13,803 bases of DNA from Planctomycetota bacterium (lineage in GTDB: Bacteria; Planctomycetota; PUPC01; JACPCR01): the NCBI GenBank assembly GCA_030740295.1, contig JASLXP010000869.1:1-13803 (forward strand), written 5' to 3'. Shown here in pieces: positions 6,595-13,443 of this stretch. The notes below the pieces were generated by a model, which was given only the letters and a program-made list of their open reading frames with translations, had not been told where the DNA came from and did not search any database. Within the stretch, counting starts at the first letter, position 1. Each line of letters begins with the position of its first letter. Both the position numbers and the translations under genes were made by a program.

Positions 6595-7602
6595 TCAGAA
6601 CTTGTACCCGATATTCAGCGATCCGAATTCATGCTGCGACCGCTGCGTTTGGAATTCTCTTGACCGGATGACGTGGGTAAGAGAAATCGACAATCTCTTC
6701 CACCCCACCGCCAGCCCAAACTTGAGGTCACCGGCGAAACGCTCCTTGTCCACGCTGTGACTGTTTGTGAGAGTATTGCCATCGAGAAAAATGTTTCGAA
6801 TCACGAACCGGCCATCGACCCCGCCGAACAGGTATACACTCCAATTTGATCGCCTCTCCAGAACGCCGAGAGCCGGCGGGCCGCCCTGGCCAATCGTCCC
6901 GCGGCCAAAATCGTCCGGCAGGTTGTAGCCAAAGCGGATGGTGTTGCCCACGTTAAGGTGGGTGTAGACGTTGCCGAGAGCCCATCCGACATGAGGCAGG
7001 AATTGTCCTTCGAAAGCTCTATCCACAAGCTTCTGCGGCAGCTCCAATTCGCGAACCTTCCATTTGCGGTGGTAGGTAATGTTAATGGTCGGCTCGTTCT
7101 TCAATTGATGCCCCCAACCTTCCGGCAGTTCCACTCCGATCAGACGATGCCATTCCGTTTGAACTTCATCGGCCCACGAAGCAGGCCCGACCACACCAAA
7201 TGAAAACTCGATCCGGTCGAGTTTTCTGTTGTTCCTGCGATTCACCGCAAATCCGCCGTAGAGCCACCCTGCGTATGGCTGATCATCCACCGTCAGCGTG
7301 GGGATGGTAATGTCGCGGGGCGTGTAGATATCCTGCCCGATGAACAGACTCAGGTTGGCCGTGTAGTTTTCCTTATCGATATAAGGAATCTTATCCACCC
7401 AGTTGGGCATCTGTCTGTCCGCCGTCGTAAAGGTGATGCGCAAGCCCTGCGTATAATTGCGATCGCTTTTTCGAACCCTGTCATTCTCTTCGTAAATCTC
7501 CAGTGTACCGCCCTTCCAGAATGAGGGTTCAGAGGCCACTTCTCCTTCCTCGCCCATTGTCCAACCACTGAACGCCGTTAATAGAAATATCCACCGATGC
7601 AT
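6595..7602 (-). CDS. LpxR-like lipid A 3'-O-deacylase family outer-membrane beta barrel (DUF2219)
   Basis: The 335-residue product has a signal peptide (residues 1-17, HRWIFLLTAFSGWTMG) and ends in GYKF, with the C-terminal Phe typical of outer-membrane barrels. Family landmarks are EENDRVRKSDRNYTQGLRIT (38-57; Asn-Asp and the SDRxYTxG block), DDQPYAGWLYGG (106-117) and FGVVGPASWADEVQTEWH (135-152) with a conserved His. These match LpxR, which removes the 3'-acyloxyacyl chain from lipid A in the outer membrane. Many DUF2219 members have unproven activity, so the substrate is not certain. The ATG at 7602 was preferred over a TTG 12 bases upstream because a GGGAG ribosome binding site lies 5 bases before it, overlapping that TTG. 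It has its own transcription unit, convergent with the membrane-protein gene. Confidence 0.87.
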   Translation of the reverse strand: MHRWIFLLTAFSGWTMGEEGEVASEPSFWKGGTLEIYEENDRVRKSDRNYTQGLRITFTTADRQMPNWVDKIPYIDKENYTANLSLFIGQDIYTPRDITIPTLTVDDQPYAGWLYGGFAVNRRNNRKLDRIEFSFGVVGPASWADEVQTEWHRLIGVELPEGWGHQLKNEPTINITYHRKWKVRELELPQKLVDRAFEGQFLPHVGWALGNVYTHLNVGNTIRFGYNLPDDFGRGTIGQGGPPALGVLERRSNWSVYLFGGVDGRFVIRNIFLDGNTLTNSHSVDKERFAGDLKFGLAVGWKRLSISLTHVIRSREFQTQRSQHEFGSLNIGYKF

Positions 7603-7660
7603 TTTCGCTCCCAATGTTGGCAGTAGTCACTGAAGCCTGATACACGCCGGACGCCAAGGT

Positions 7661-7696
7661 CCTTAAGGCCAGCGTAACGGAGCGAGGCGCTTAAGG
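7661..7696. repeat. Inverted repeat CCTTAAGGCC / GGC-CTTAAGG in an intergenic region
   Basis: CCTTAAG-GCC (7661-7670) is complementary to GGC (7686-7688) and CTTAAGG (7690-7696), giving a ten-pair stem with one bulged base and a loop of 15. It lies in the 193-base region between the divergent outer-membrane gene and the ParD-like gene. It could be an operator for either gene or a transcript hairpin. Just after it, GGCAAGAC occurs twice in tandem (7713-7728). Confidence 0.45.
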
Positions 7697-7795
7697 AAAT
7701 CGATGGACTGTTGGCAAGACGGCAAGACGGAGGGGAGCGAGCAGTAATGCCTGTCTGCTAGAATCATCCGCTCCTGGTACAGATTGGAAGTTCCG

Positions 7796-8034
7796 ATGTC
7801 AGTAACACTCTTGCATGAACTTCAGCAGTTTATTCATGAACCATTGGCGGAGGGCCGATTCAATTCGGAAGAAGAAATCATATCGGAGGGCCTGCGTTTA
7901 TTGCAGCGTCGAGAGGAGCTCAGTGCATTGTCGGAGCAGGGCTTCAAGAAACAGAACAAGGCGAAGTGACGCGCATAAAAGATGAAGAAGAGAGCAGGGC
8001 GTTTTTCAATAAAATGAAGAGAATGTGTTCCTGA
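7796..8034 (+). pseudogene. Frameshifted orphan ParD-like ribbon-helix-helix antitoxin
   Basis: From the ATG at 7796 the frame encodes MSVTLLHELQQFIHEPLAEG, then a GRFNSEEEIISEGLRLLQRRE block: the N-terminal RHH DNA-binding half typical of ParD/CC2985-family antitoxins. This frame stops at 7969 after 57 residues, with an uncharacteristic Lys-rich tail. The next frame from 7942 to a stop at 8032-8034 gives LQETEQGEVTRIKDEEESRA followed by FFNKMKRMCS, which is what a ParD C-terminal toxin-binding half looks like. Joining the frames at the G run 7939-7941 by adding one base gives 79 residues, the usual family length. So the gene appears broken by one missing base, unless this is a sequencing error or a shiftable frame. 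No ParE toxin follows; the diesterase starts 9 bases after the second stop. A GGAAG ribosome binding site precedes the ATG. Confidence 0.75.
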
Positions 8035-8043
8035 AGTGATTCA

Positions 8044-8808
8044 ATGAAATTTCCAATCATTCATGCTCACCGCGGGATGGCCGAATTCGCGCCCGAAAAT
8101 ACGGTGCCAGCCCACATGGCCGCACTCAGCATGGGTTTTGGCCTCGAGATCGATCTGCGGTTCACGAAAGATCGTCAGCTTGTCATCGTCCACGACCGCA
8201 CCGTTGACCGCACAACGGACACGAGCGGGCCGCCAGGAGAGTTGACTCTTGAAGAACTTAAAGCTGCCGAAGCCGGCCAATGGTTCGGTGAAGAGTTCTC
8301 TGGCCAGAAAATCATGACCTTTGAAGAGACGCTCAAGCTGGTTCGCGGGCACAGCCGCGTCCCGGTATCCCTTGCGCTGGATGTGAAAGACACAGACGAA
8401 GGCATCGAGTTCGAGGTCTGCCGGCTCGTGAACGAGTGTGAAATGAGAGAAAGCGTTGTCGGCATCGGACCGATGATCAGGAATCTCGACCTCCGCAAAC
8501 GATTCAAGAAAGCGGATGAACAGTTCCCCGTCGCGTGCGTGGCCAATGATGAAGAGGAGTGGCAGGGCGCGGTGGAGGATGAGTTTTCGGAGTGGGTCTA
8601 TGGCCGTTTCGTTTTCAGCGCCGATCTCGCCGAGCAGGCACATGATGCAGGAAAGAAAATCTATTCATGCGGCCATTGCATGTTGAAATACGAGCCCGAG
8701 AACTGGCGCAGGATCCTGGATGCTTGCCCCGACGCCCTGCTGACCGATTATCCCATCGATTGTCTGAGGGAGTGGAGGGAATCGGCTTCTGCGGTCGCGT
8801 CCGAGTGA
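8044..8808 (+). CDS. Glycerophosphodiester phosphodiesterase family protein (GDPD)
   Basis: This 254-residue cytoplasmic protein carries the GDPD active-site set: AHRG (H9, R10), PENT (E18, N19), EIDLRFTKDRQLVIVHDRTV (35-54; E35, D37, H50) and RTTD. It ends with the family's LLTDYPIDCLREW segment. The fold is a TIM barrel that uses a divalent metal to hydrolyse glycerophosphodiesters to glycerol 3-phosphate and an alcohol. Length is normal for the short UgpQ-like group. The usual mid-barrel Glu-x-Lys strand appears as LDVKD (112-116), a mild variation. There is no signal peptide, so it acts inside the cell on imported or recycled phospholipid headgroups. The start is 9 bases after the broken ParD-like frame and the next gene follows after 83 bases, so the three may share a transcript. 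The exact substrate is unknown. Confidence 0.9.
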   Translation: MKFPIIHAHRGMAEFAPENTVPAHMAALSMGFGLEIDLRFTKDRQLVIVHDRTVDRTTDTSGPPGELTLEELKAAEAGQWFGEEFSGQKIMTFEETLKLVRGHSRVPVSLALDVKDTDEGIEFEVCRLVNECEMRESVVGIGPMIRNLDLRKRFKKADEQFPVACVANDEEEWQGAVEDEFSEWVYGRFVFSADLAEQAHDAGKKIYSCGHCMLKYEPENWRRILDACPDALLTDYPIDCLREWRESASAVASE

Positions 8809-8891
8809 TCTGCCAGATGACATTGCATCGTGTAGATGTATCCTGCCGGAAACTGAGGGAATAAATCTCAAATTATCCATAAGGAGCGAAT

Positions 8892-9746
8892 ATGAAGCTT
8901 GCACTTTACGGCGATTATCAACTTGGCGTTTTGCGTGACGAACAGATCATTGACGTGATGCCCGCGCTGGAGGGGGAGTCCTATCACAGCCCTCAGCGAA
9001 TGATGGAGATCGTCATCACGGAATGGGATGAAATCAGCCCGAAGATCGAAGCCGCAGCAGAGCGAGGCGACCCGCAGTCCATCGCCGACGTGACGTTCTG
9101 TCCGCCCATGCCGCGGCCCGGCCAACTGGTGTGTCTCGCGGGAAACTACCTCGAGCCTCAGAAGCCGGAACGTGGGACGTTCAACGCATTTCTCAAATCG
9201 AATACCGGCGTCATGGGCCATCGTTCGACCGTGGTGCTCCCGCCTGCAGACGTTTCCTGGTTTCACTTCGAGCCCGAGCTGGCCATCGTAATCGGCAAGA
9301 CTGGCGAATACCTCACCGAGGAAAACGCGATGGAAACGGTCTTCGGTTACACGCAATTCATTGACGCTTCCGCGAGGGGATTGCCGGGGGGCTTCTTCCT
9401 TGGCAAGAGCTGGCATACGTTCGGCCCCATGGGGCCCGCGATTGTCACCAAAGACGAAGTGCCCGAGCCGAATAATCTGAAAGTGCAGATGCATGTGAAT
9501 GGAGAACTGCGTCACGACCTCTCCACAAGCGACATGGATCGGCATATTCCGGAACTTCTTGTTGAGGTGACGAAAGTCCTTCGACTCGAACCGGGAGACG
9601 TTGTCTCCACCGGCACGCATCACTTCGGGCTCAAACCGATCGAGGACGGTGACGAGCTCGTGCACGATATCGAATGCCTCGGCCCGAACCTCTGCGTCAC
9701 AGTTCATGATGAGCTGAAGAGGACCTCCTGGGGTGAACAGTCCTGA
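8892..9746 (+). CDS. Fumarylacetoacetate hydrolase (FAH) family protein
   Basis: The 284-residue protein has the FAH-fold catalytic core. HFEPELAIVIGK (125-136) supplies the metal ligands E127 and E129. FGYTQFIDASARG (151-163) supplies D158. GKSWHTFGPMGPAIVTKDEV (171-190) carries the conserved Lys and the FGPMGP turn, and EPGDVVSTGTHHFG (233-246) closes the site. The family hydrolyses or decarboxylates 2-keto acids with a divalent metal, often in aromatic or sugar-acid breakdown. Two departures stand out: GTHHFG replaces the usual GTPxGVG, and the loop before the metal site is short and Lys/Ser-rich. The substrate may therefore be unusual. The ATG at 8892 has an AGGAG ribosome binding site 7 bases before it. 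It follows the GDPD gene on the same strand and is probably co-transcribed. Confidence 0.88.
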   Translation: MKLALYGDYQLGVLRDEQIIDVMPALEGESYHSPQRMMEIVITEWDEISPKIEAAAERGDPQSIADVTFCPPMPRPGQLVCLAGNYLEPQKPERGTFNAFLKSNTGVMGHRSTVVLPPADVSWFHFEPELAIVIGKTGEYLTEENAMETVFGYTQFIDASARGLPGGFFLGKSWHTFGPMGPAIVTKDEVPEPNNLKVQMHVNGELRHDLSTSDMDRHIPELLVEVTKVLRLEPGDVVSTGTHHFGLKPIEDGDELVHDIECLGPNLCVTVHDELKRTSWGEQS

Positions 9747-9765
9747 GGATTCGAGCTTTCCTCGG
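9743..9765 (+). terminator. Short hairpin overlapping the FAH gene stop codon
   Basis: CTGAGGA (9743-9749) pairs with TCCTCGG (9759-9765) over seven positions including one G-T pair, with a nine-base loop. It contains the FAH stop codon. No T run follows, so it is a weak terminator or RNA-stabilising hairpin at best. Confidence 0.3.
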
Positions 9766-9844
9766 AACTGGTGATGAGCATCCAACTCAGGGAGGAGGAG
9801 GAGGTGGAATGGTGGTCGTACCGGCTGGGATAGAAGTGCTTGTT

Positions 9845-9877
9845 GAGATTGTCGAGCTTGAAGAGCTCAACAATCTC
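9845..9877. terminator. Fourteen-pair hairpin between convergent FAH and pseudopilin genes
   Basis: GAGATTGTCGAGCT (9845-9858) faces AGCTCAACAATCTC (9864-9877) across a five-base loop, with 13 of 14 positions paired. It ends 5 bases from the pseudopilin stop codon and can fold in transcripts from either strand. No T run flanks it, so it may be a Rho-assisted end or an mRNA 3' stabiliser rather than a classic terminator. Confidence 0.55.
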
Positions 9878-9882
9878 GCCTC

Positions 9883-10863
9883 CTACATCTCTGCCATATA
9901 TTCTTCTTCCATCTGGACCGCGTCCTCAATTCCTTCCATATAGGTTTCCAGATAGGAGACCTCAAGATTCACGGACCGACCAGACCCGGATGTAAGGCTG
10001 TCGCTCCGGTTCGTTCTGTTTTCAAGGAAGGACACTTCCCCTCCGACACTCTGAACCCTTGCCTGGACCTCGGAGGACACGGTCGCCAATTCCACGACAC
10101 CTTCACCGTTGAACACTTCCGATTTTATCATATCCGTGAGAACTTCAATCTTGGTCCATTCAGTGGCTGTGATGGTGAATTTGCCGATGTGATTTGCCGG
10201 CAGGTAAAGGATCAGTTTCCAGTAGGGCTCCTCCCAGTATGACGCCACAAGCAAGGGCAAATCCGGCTTGATACCGGGGGCAGGAATGTCCGGCAGTTTG
10301 GACAGGTCCGACAAAATGATTTTGCTGCCATCTCCGGTAGTCAATGTCCCGTTACCGAATTCCGCGCCCGGAGCAAGAGGCCGGCTGCCGGAGTTGGGGG
10401 AGTAGGTGACGCTGCGGGCCTTGGCGACCGGGGTTGTGCCGTTCATGAGCAGCATGGTGGCCTTAGTGCCTCCCATGTGCCTGCCACATGTGGCAATCAG
10501 GCGGTCATCGGCTTCGTTCTTCCGGCGGCCGATATACGAGCGGGAATAGCTGTCCCTCGCGTCGGTTCGCCTGTCTGCAGGACAGAGCAGCGTGGCCATG
10601 GTCACACCGTAATCGCCCAGCCCCGCCCGGATGGGGACCATGTCAGACAGCAACCGTCTGCTCTCAACAAAGTAGAGCTGCACGGCCTGGGAAAGATTGC
10701 GCAGATTGCCGACACAGGCCGTCACATCTGAGCTGGATTTTGCCCTGATGTAAAGGCCCGTACCGATACTCGCCATGACAAGAATAATGGCGGTAACAAC
10801 CATAATCTCGGTCAGCGAAAGACCTTTGTTACGATCAGGTTCTCTGCTGATGTAAGAACGCAT
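9883..10863 (-). CDS. Type IV pilin-like / type II secretion-type pseudopilin
   Basis: The N-terminus has a class III prepilin signal: NKG cleaved before LSLTEIMVVTAIILVMASIG, with Glu at mature position 5 (E19) and a single membrane helix at about 15-38. After export and PilD-type cleavage and methylation the protein would join a pseudopilus. Downstream are LLCPADRRT (92-100) and RHMGGTKATMLLMNGT (128-143). These resemble the CPSD and degenerate H-X9-DG motifs of prepilin-like proteins abundant in Planctomycetes and Lentisphaerae. The 326 residues exceed a typical pilin. The C-terminal 90 residues are low in motifs and end in a very acidic, Met/Glu-rich tail. I chose the ATG at 10863 because it leaves a normal 14-residue leader; ATGs at 10878 and 10962 would make it longer. 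No ribosome binding site is obvious at any of them. No secretion machinery gene is adjacent. Confidence 0.82.
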   Translation of the reverse strand: MRSYISREPDRNKGLSLTEIMVVTAIILVMASIGTGLYIRAKSSSDVTACVGNLRNLSQAVQLYFVESRRLLSDMVPIRAGLGDYGVTMATLLCPADRRTDARDSYSRSYIGRRKNEADDRLIATCGRHMGGTKATMLLMNGTTPVAKARSVTYSPNSGSRPLAPGAEFGNGTLTTGDGSKIILSDLSKLPDIPAPGIKPDLPLLVASYWEEPYWKLILYLPANHIGKFTITATEWTKIEVLTDMIKSEVFNGEGVVELATVSSEVQARVQSVGGEVSFLENRTNRSDSLTSGSGRSVNLEVSYLETYMEGIEDAVQMEEEYMAEM

Positions 10864-10985
10864 AAAAATGGACAGCATTGGGTGAAGAACGTTCTGCGCC
10901 GCTGTAAGGTGGAAAGTTGTCGTCGGATGACTTTTAAAACTTACCACAACTTCCGTTTTCATCTAAGAACGAACGAGGCAACCCA

Positions 10986-11807
10986 ATGTCGACACCTCTG
11001 AAAATTCTGGTTTTTGGCGCGCACCCTGACGATTGTGAGATCAAGTTTGGCGGCACCGCCGCGCTCTATGCCCGTGCAGGTCACCACGTGCGATTTGTGA
11101 GCGTAACGAACGGCAATACCGGCCATCATGAAATCGGCGGCGTCGAGCTTGCCAAAATCAGAGCGCAGGAGGCCGCGAATTCGGCGGCAACCGTCGACAT
11201 CGAATATGTCATCATGGACATCCAGAGCAATGAGCTCGAACCGTCACTTCCGTACCGAAAACGAATCATCGAAATGATCCGTGAATTTGAGCCGGACATG
11301 GTCGCCACCCACCGGCCGTGCGATTACCACCCGGATCATCGGTACACCTCTCAACTGATTCAGGATGCCTCTTACGCGGTGACTGTGCCCGGCGTCTGCC
11401 CATTGACGCCGCATCTGCGGAAGAGCCCTGTGATTGTTTACCTTTCGGATCATTTTCAGGTGCCGCTCCCTTTTCAGGCAAAGGTGGTTGTCGATATCGA
11501 TTCGGTTATTGAAAAGAAAGTGGACATGATGCATTGCCACAAATCCCAGTTCTACGAATGGCTGCCCTACAACAAGGGCAATGAAGATGAAGTACCCGCC
11601 GACGAAGACGAAAGGCGGGCGTGGCTCGGTGAGACCTGGAAACCCAGCTTTGCCGAGCTGGCCGATCTCTATCGAGAGGAGTTGCAGCAGCAATTCGGCG
11701 AGGAGCGCGGGGCAGCGGTGCAGTACGCGGAAGCGTTCGAGCCCTGTGAATACGGCGCGCCCATGACGGCAGAGGAGAAGGCGCGGCTGTTTCCTTTCGT
11801 GGAGTAG
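10986..11807 (+). CDS. PIG-L / LmbE-family zinc-dependent deacetylase
   Basis: This 273-residue protein shows the family's zinc motifs: GAHPDDCE (11-18; H13, D15, D16) and HRPCDYHPDHR (109-119; H115, H118). The family removes N-acetyl or related groups from GlcNAc-type substrates, as in GlcNAc-PI de-N-acetylase, MshB, BshB and chitobiose deacetylase. The short KILVFGAHPDD beginning is standard and there is no signal peptide, so it acts in the cytoplasm. The C-terminal part (about 195-273) is longer than in small LmbE proteins and rich in Glu and Asp. A GAGG ribosome binding site precedes the ATG. The gene is divergent from the pseudopilin over a 122-base intergenic region. Many family members in environmental bacteria act on unknown sugars; nothing nearby fixes the substrate. 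Confidence 0.9.
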   Translation: MSTPLKILVFGAHPDDCEIKFGGTAALYARAGHHVRFVSVTNGNTGHHEIGGVELAKIRAQEAANSAATVDIEYVIMDIQSNELEPSLPYRKRIIEMIREFEPDMVATHRPCDYHPDHRYTSQLIQDASYAVTVPGVCPLTPHLRKSPVIVYLSDHFQVPLPFQAKVVVDIDSVIEKKVDMMHCHKSQFYEWLPYNKGNEDEVPADEDERRAWLGETWKPSFAELADLYREELQQQFGEERGAAVQYAEAFEPCEYGAPMTAEEKARLFPFVE

Positions 11808-11817
11808 GACGAGACGC

Positions 11818-11898
11818 GGCGCAAGCGCCTGCCTGGAGGCACCGTCGTCTCGCTGAGCGACCGAAGGTCGTACGTGGTAAAGCCAGCGAGACGCTGGC
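11818..11898. repeat. Cluster of short perfect hairpins between convergent genes (REP-like)
   Basis: Four small palindromes lie within 81 bases: GGCGC-AA-GCGCC (11818-11829), GCCT-GG-AGGC (11831-11840), CGACC-GAA-GGTCG (11858-11870) and GCCAGCG-AGA-CGCTGGC (11882-11898). All are perfect, with loops of two or three bases. The region separates the deacetylase gene from the SufR-like gene, which ends at 11931. This is the layout of REP-type or structured 3' regions. It may stop or stabilise both converging transcripts. Confidence 0.5.
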
Positions 11899-11930
11899 GC
11901 CTTGTGGGGAATGCGCTCCGCGCCTTGCCC

Positions 11931-12548
11931 CTACTCCTCAATGTATTTGCAGCACTTGTCGCCGTTCACCATGTGATGATGCCGCTGCAGCCGGGTGTCG
12001 AGGGCCTCTTCAAACAGTTCGTGCTCCATGGCACAGATCGCAGGATATGCCCTGGCCACCTCCGATATCGGGCAATGGTGCTCGACGATGCAGTGCTTCC
12101 CATCCTTGCTTCTCTGAGCTTCGCTCATGTAGCCATCCAAATCGCGCATCTGGGCCAATAGAGCAAAGCGTTCGTTTCCATCTACGTTCTGCATTTTTTC
12201 CCTGTATTCCCTCACCAGGCCATCCTTGCGTTTCTGGAGCAATTGCTGAACTTTCTCCGAGCCGTCCAGTTCCTCCAGGTCCTTCAGCAACCCAACGACG
12301 AGCGGCCCGTAACCGGAAGGGAAATGTCTGTTGGCCGATTCCGTGAGGCTGAACACCTGAGCCGGCCTGCCCACCTTTTGACGCTCCATGCGGCATTGCA
12401 GCAGTTCCTCTTTCTCTAATGATGCCAGATGCTGCCGAACTCCCATCGAAGTAATTCCGACCACGTCACTGAGCTGCTTGATCGTCATCTCACCATTCTT
12501 CTTGATCAGATTGAGAATGGTGTTTCTCGTTGAATGTTTTTCGTTCAT
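11931..12548 (-). CDS. SufR-like HTH transcriptional regulator with C-terminal cysteine cluster
   Basis: This 205-residue protein has an N-terminal winged helix at about residues 5-70 (NTILNLIKKNGEMTIKQLSD, then GITSMGVRQHLASLEKEELL and a GRPAQVFSLTE wing). A helical middle (about 85-145) may dimerise. The C-terminal region has C153, C159, C172 and C199/C200 in HCIVEHHCPISEVARAYP, ICAMEHELFEE and NGDKCCKYI. It matches the SufR-type layout, in which cysteines bind an iron-sulfur cluster that controls DNA binding. In SufR the targets are suf genes; none are in this window. The ATG at 12548 was chosen because the HTH starts right after it; a GTG further upstream adds an unrelated N-terminus. The gene is 79 bases after the Lon-domain gene on the same strand, so co-transcription is possible. 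Confidence 0.84.
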   Translation of the reverse strand: MNEKHSTRNTILNLIKKNGEMTIKQLSDVVGITSMGVRQHLASLEKEELLQCRMERQKVGRPAQVFSLTESANRHFPSGYGPLVVGLLKDLEELDGSEKVQQLLQKRKDGLVREYREKMQNVDGNERFALLAQMRDLDGYMSEAQRSKDGKHCIVEHHCPISEVARAYPAICAMEHELFEEALDTRLQRHHHMVNGDKCCKYIEE

Positions 12549-12627
12549 GGAAAGAATCTGACAGAAAGGAATGCGGCGAAGTATAGACAGCAGGTGTTTG
12601 CGGGCAAGAATGGAATAGGTCACCGAC

Positions 12628-13329
12628 CTAATTCAGCCGAGGATCGCCGGAGTCAAAATCATCCAGTTTATCGTAAAAGCGAAGCGCTCGAAGCTGAGTG
12701 TGAATCCATTCAAGAAGCTTGCCAGCGCGCGCCAGCACCTCGAGCTCTTCCAGCAGTTGCTGCCTTGTTTCGGGGTCGATCTGCAACGAGGACGCGACAG
12801 CGTCGGCCACAAACTCAACAGGTAGATTCTGGTTTTCGACGACGCTGTCGATGGCCGGTTGCCCGCCGATGATTCCAGTCAACTTGTCGTATTCAATTTT
12901 CAGTTTCTGGCGAATGGATTCGAGGGCGTCTGCGTCCCCTCTTTCGTCTTCCAGCAGGATGACCCTGGCCTGGCGGTACGGGTCGGCAGGAAGCTCTTCA
13001 ACGATTTCCACGCGGTGTAATCCAAGAACGAGAATATTGAACCTGCCGTCGTCCAATTCTTCGCATTTGACGATCCTGCCCATTCCGAGACGTTCATGAA
13101 TGGGAGGCTCACCGTGATAGTCGTCCTCCCACCCCTGCTGCAGTTTCGCCATCCCCAGGAATTGATCGCCTGCCATGGCGGCTCGGACCATCTCTCGATA
13201 TCGCGGCTCGAAGATGTGAAGAGGCAGGAGCATGTTGGGAAACAGGACGACTTCGGGCAGCGGGAAGATTGGAATCATCCCCGAGAAATTCTCTGCATCA
13301 AAATGAATATCGAACTCCAAGTCTGACAT
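12628..13329 (-). CDS. Lon-protease N-terminal (substrate-binding) domain protein
   Basis: This 233-residue protein begins its domain at about residue 18 with IPIFPLPEVVLFPNMLLPLH and IFEPRYREMV, the signature of the Lon N-terminal substrate-binding domain. GRFNILVLGLHRVEIVEE (about 94-111) and PYRQARV follow in the expected order. The C-terminal helical part (about 130-225) resembles the helical bundle after the Lon N-domain. There is no ATPase or protease domain, so it is a free-standing Lon-N-like protein (COG2802 type). Such proteins are widespread; a role in binding unfolded or damaged proteins is assumed, not shown. Translation probably starts at the ATG 13329. The gene heads a unit that may continue into the SufR-like gene. 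It is divergent from the partial gene at the right edge. Confidence 0.88.
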   Translation of the reverse strand: MSDLEFDIHFDAENFSGMIPIFPLPEVVLFPNMLLPLHIFEPRYREMVRAAMAGDQFLGMAKLQQGWEDDYHGEPPIHERLGMGRIVKCEELDDGRFNILVLGLHRVEIVEELPADPYRQARVILLEDERGDADALESIRQKLKIEYDKLTGIIGGQPAIDSVVENQNLPVEFVADAVASSLQIDPETRQQLLEELEVLARAGKLLEWIHTQLRALRFYDKLDDFDSGDPRLN

Positions 13330-13443
13330 GGTCTTATCTCAGGCAAATAAGCCGCAATCCAACGGTCTGAGTCCTAAAGATTTCCGTGATTTTACGAATA
13401 ATGATACAGACATGTCTCGCCCAGACCTTGCCCGTGCACGCTC

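Noticed and set aside
7713..7728. Tandem GGCAAGAC repeated twice
   Set aside because: Two copies of an 8-mer are too few to call a repeat array or an iteron set.
8041..8643. A 200-codon minus-strand frame over the phosphodiesterase gene
   Set aside because: It is a mirror of the well-supported GDPD frame and has no motif of its own.
6550..9765. The 13-mer GAGCTTTCCTCGG occurring at 6550-6562 and 9753-9765, both near gene ends
   Set aside because: One shared 13-mer in a window of this length is about what chance predicts, and the flanking bases differ.
8868..9785. A 305-codon open frame on the minus strand across the FAH gene
   Set aside because: It is antisense to a gene with clear family motifs. 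Its His/Arg-rich composition without domain motifs is typical of a shadow frame in GC-rich coding DNA.
8892..11807. One catabolic operon joining phosphodiesterase, FAH protein and PIG-L deacetylase
   Set aside because: The pseudopilin gene on the opposite strand and strong hairpins separate them, and their known reactions do not join into one pathway.
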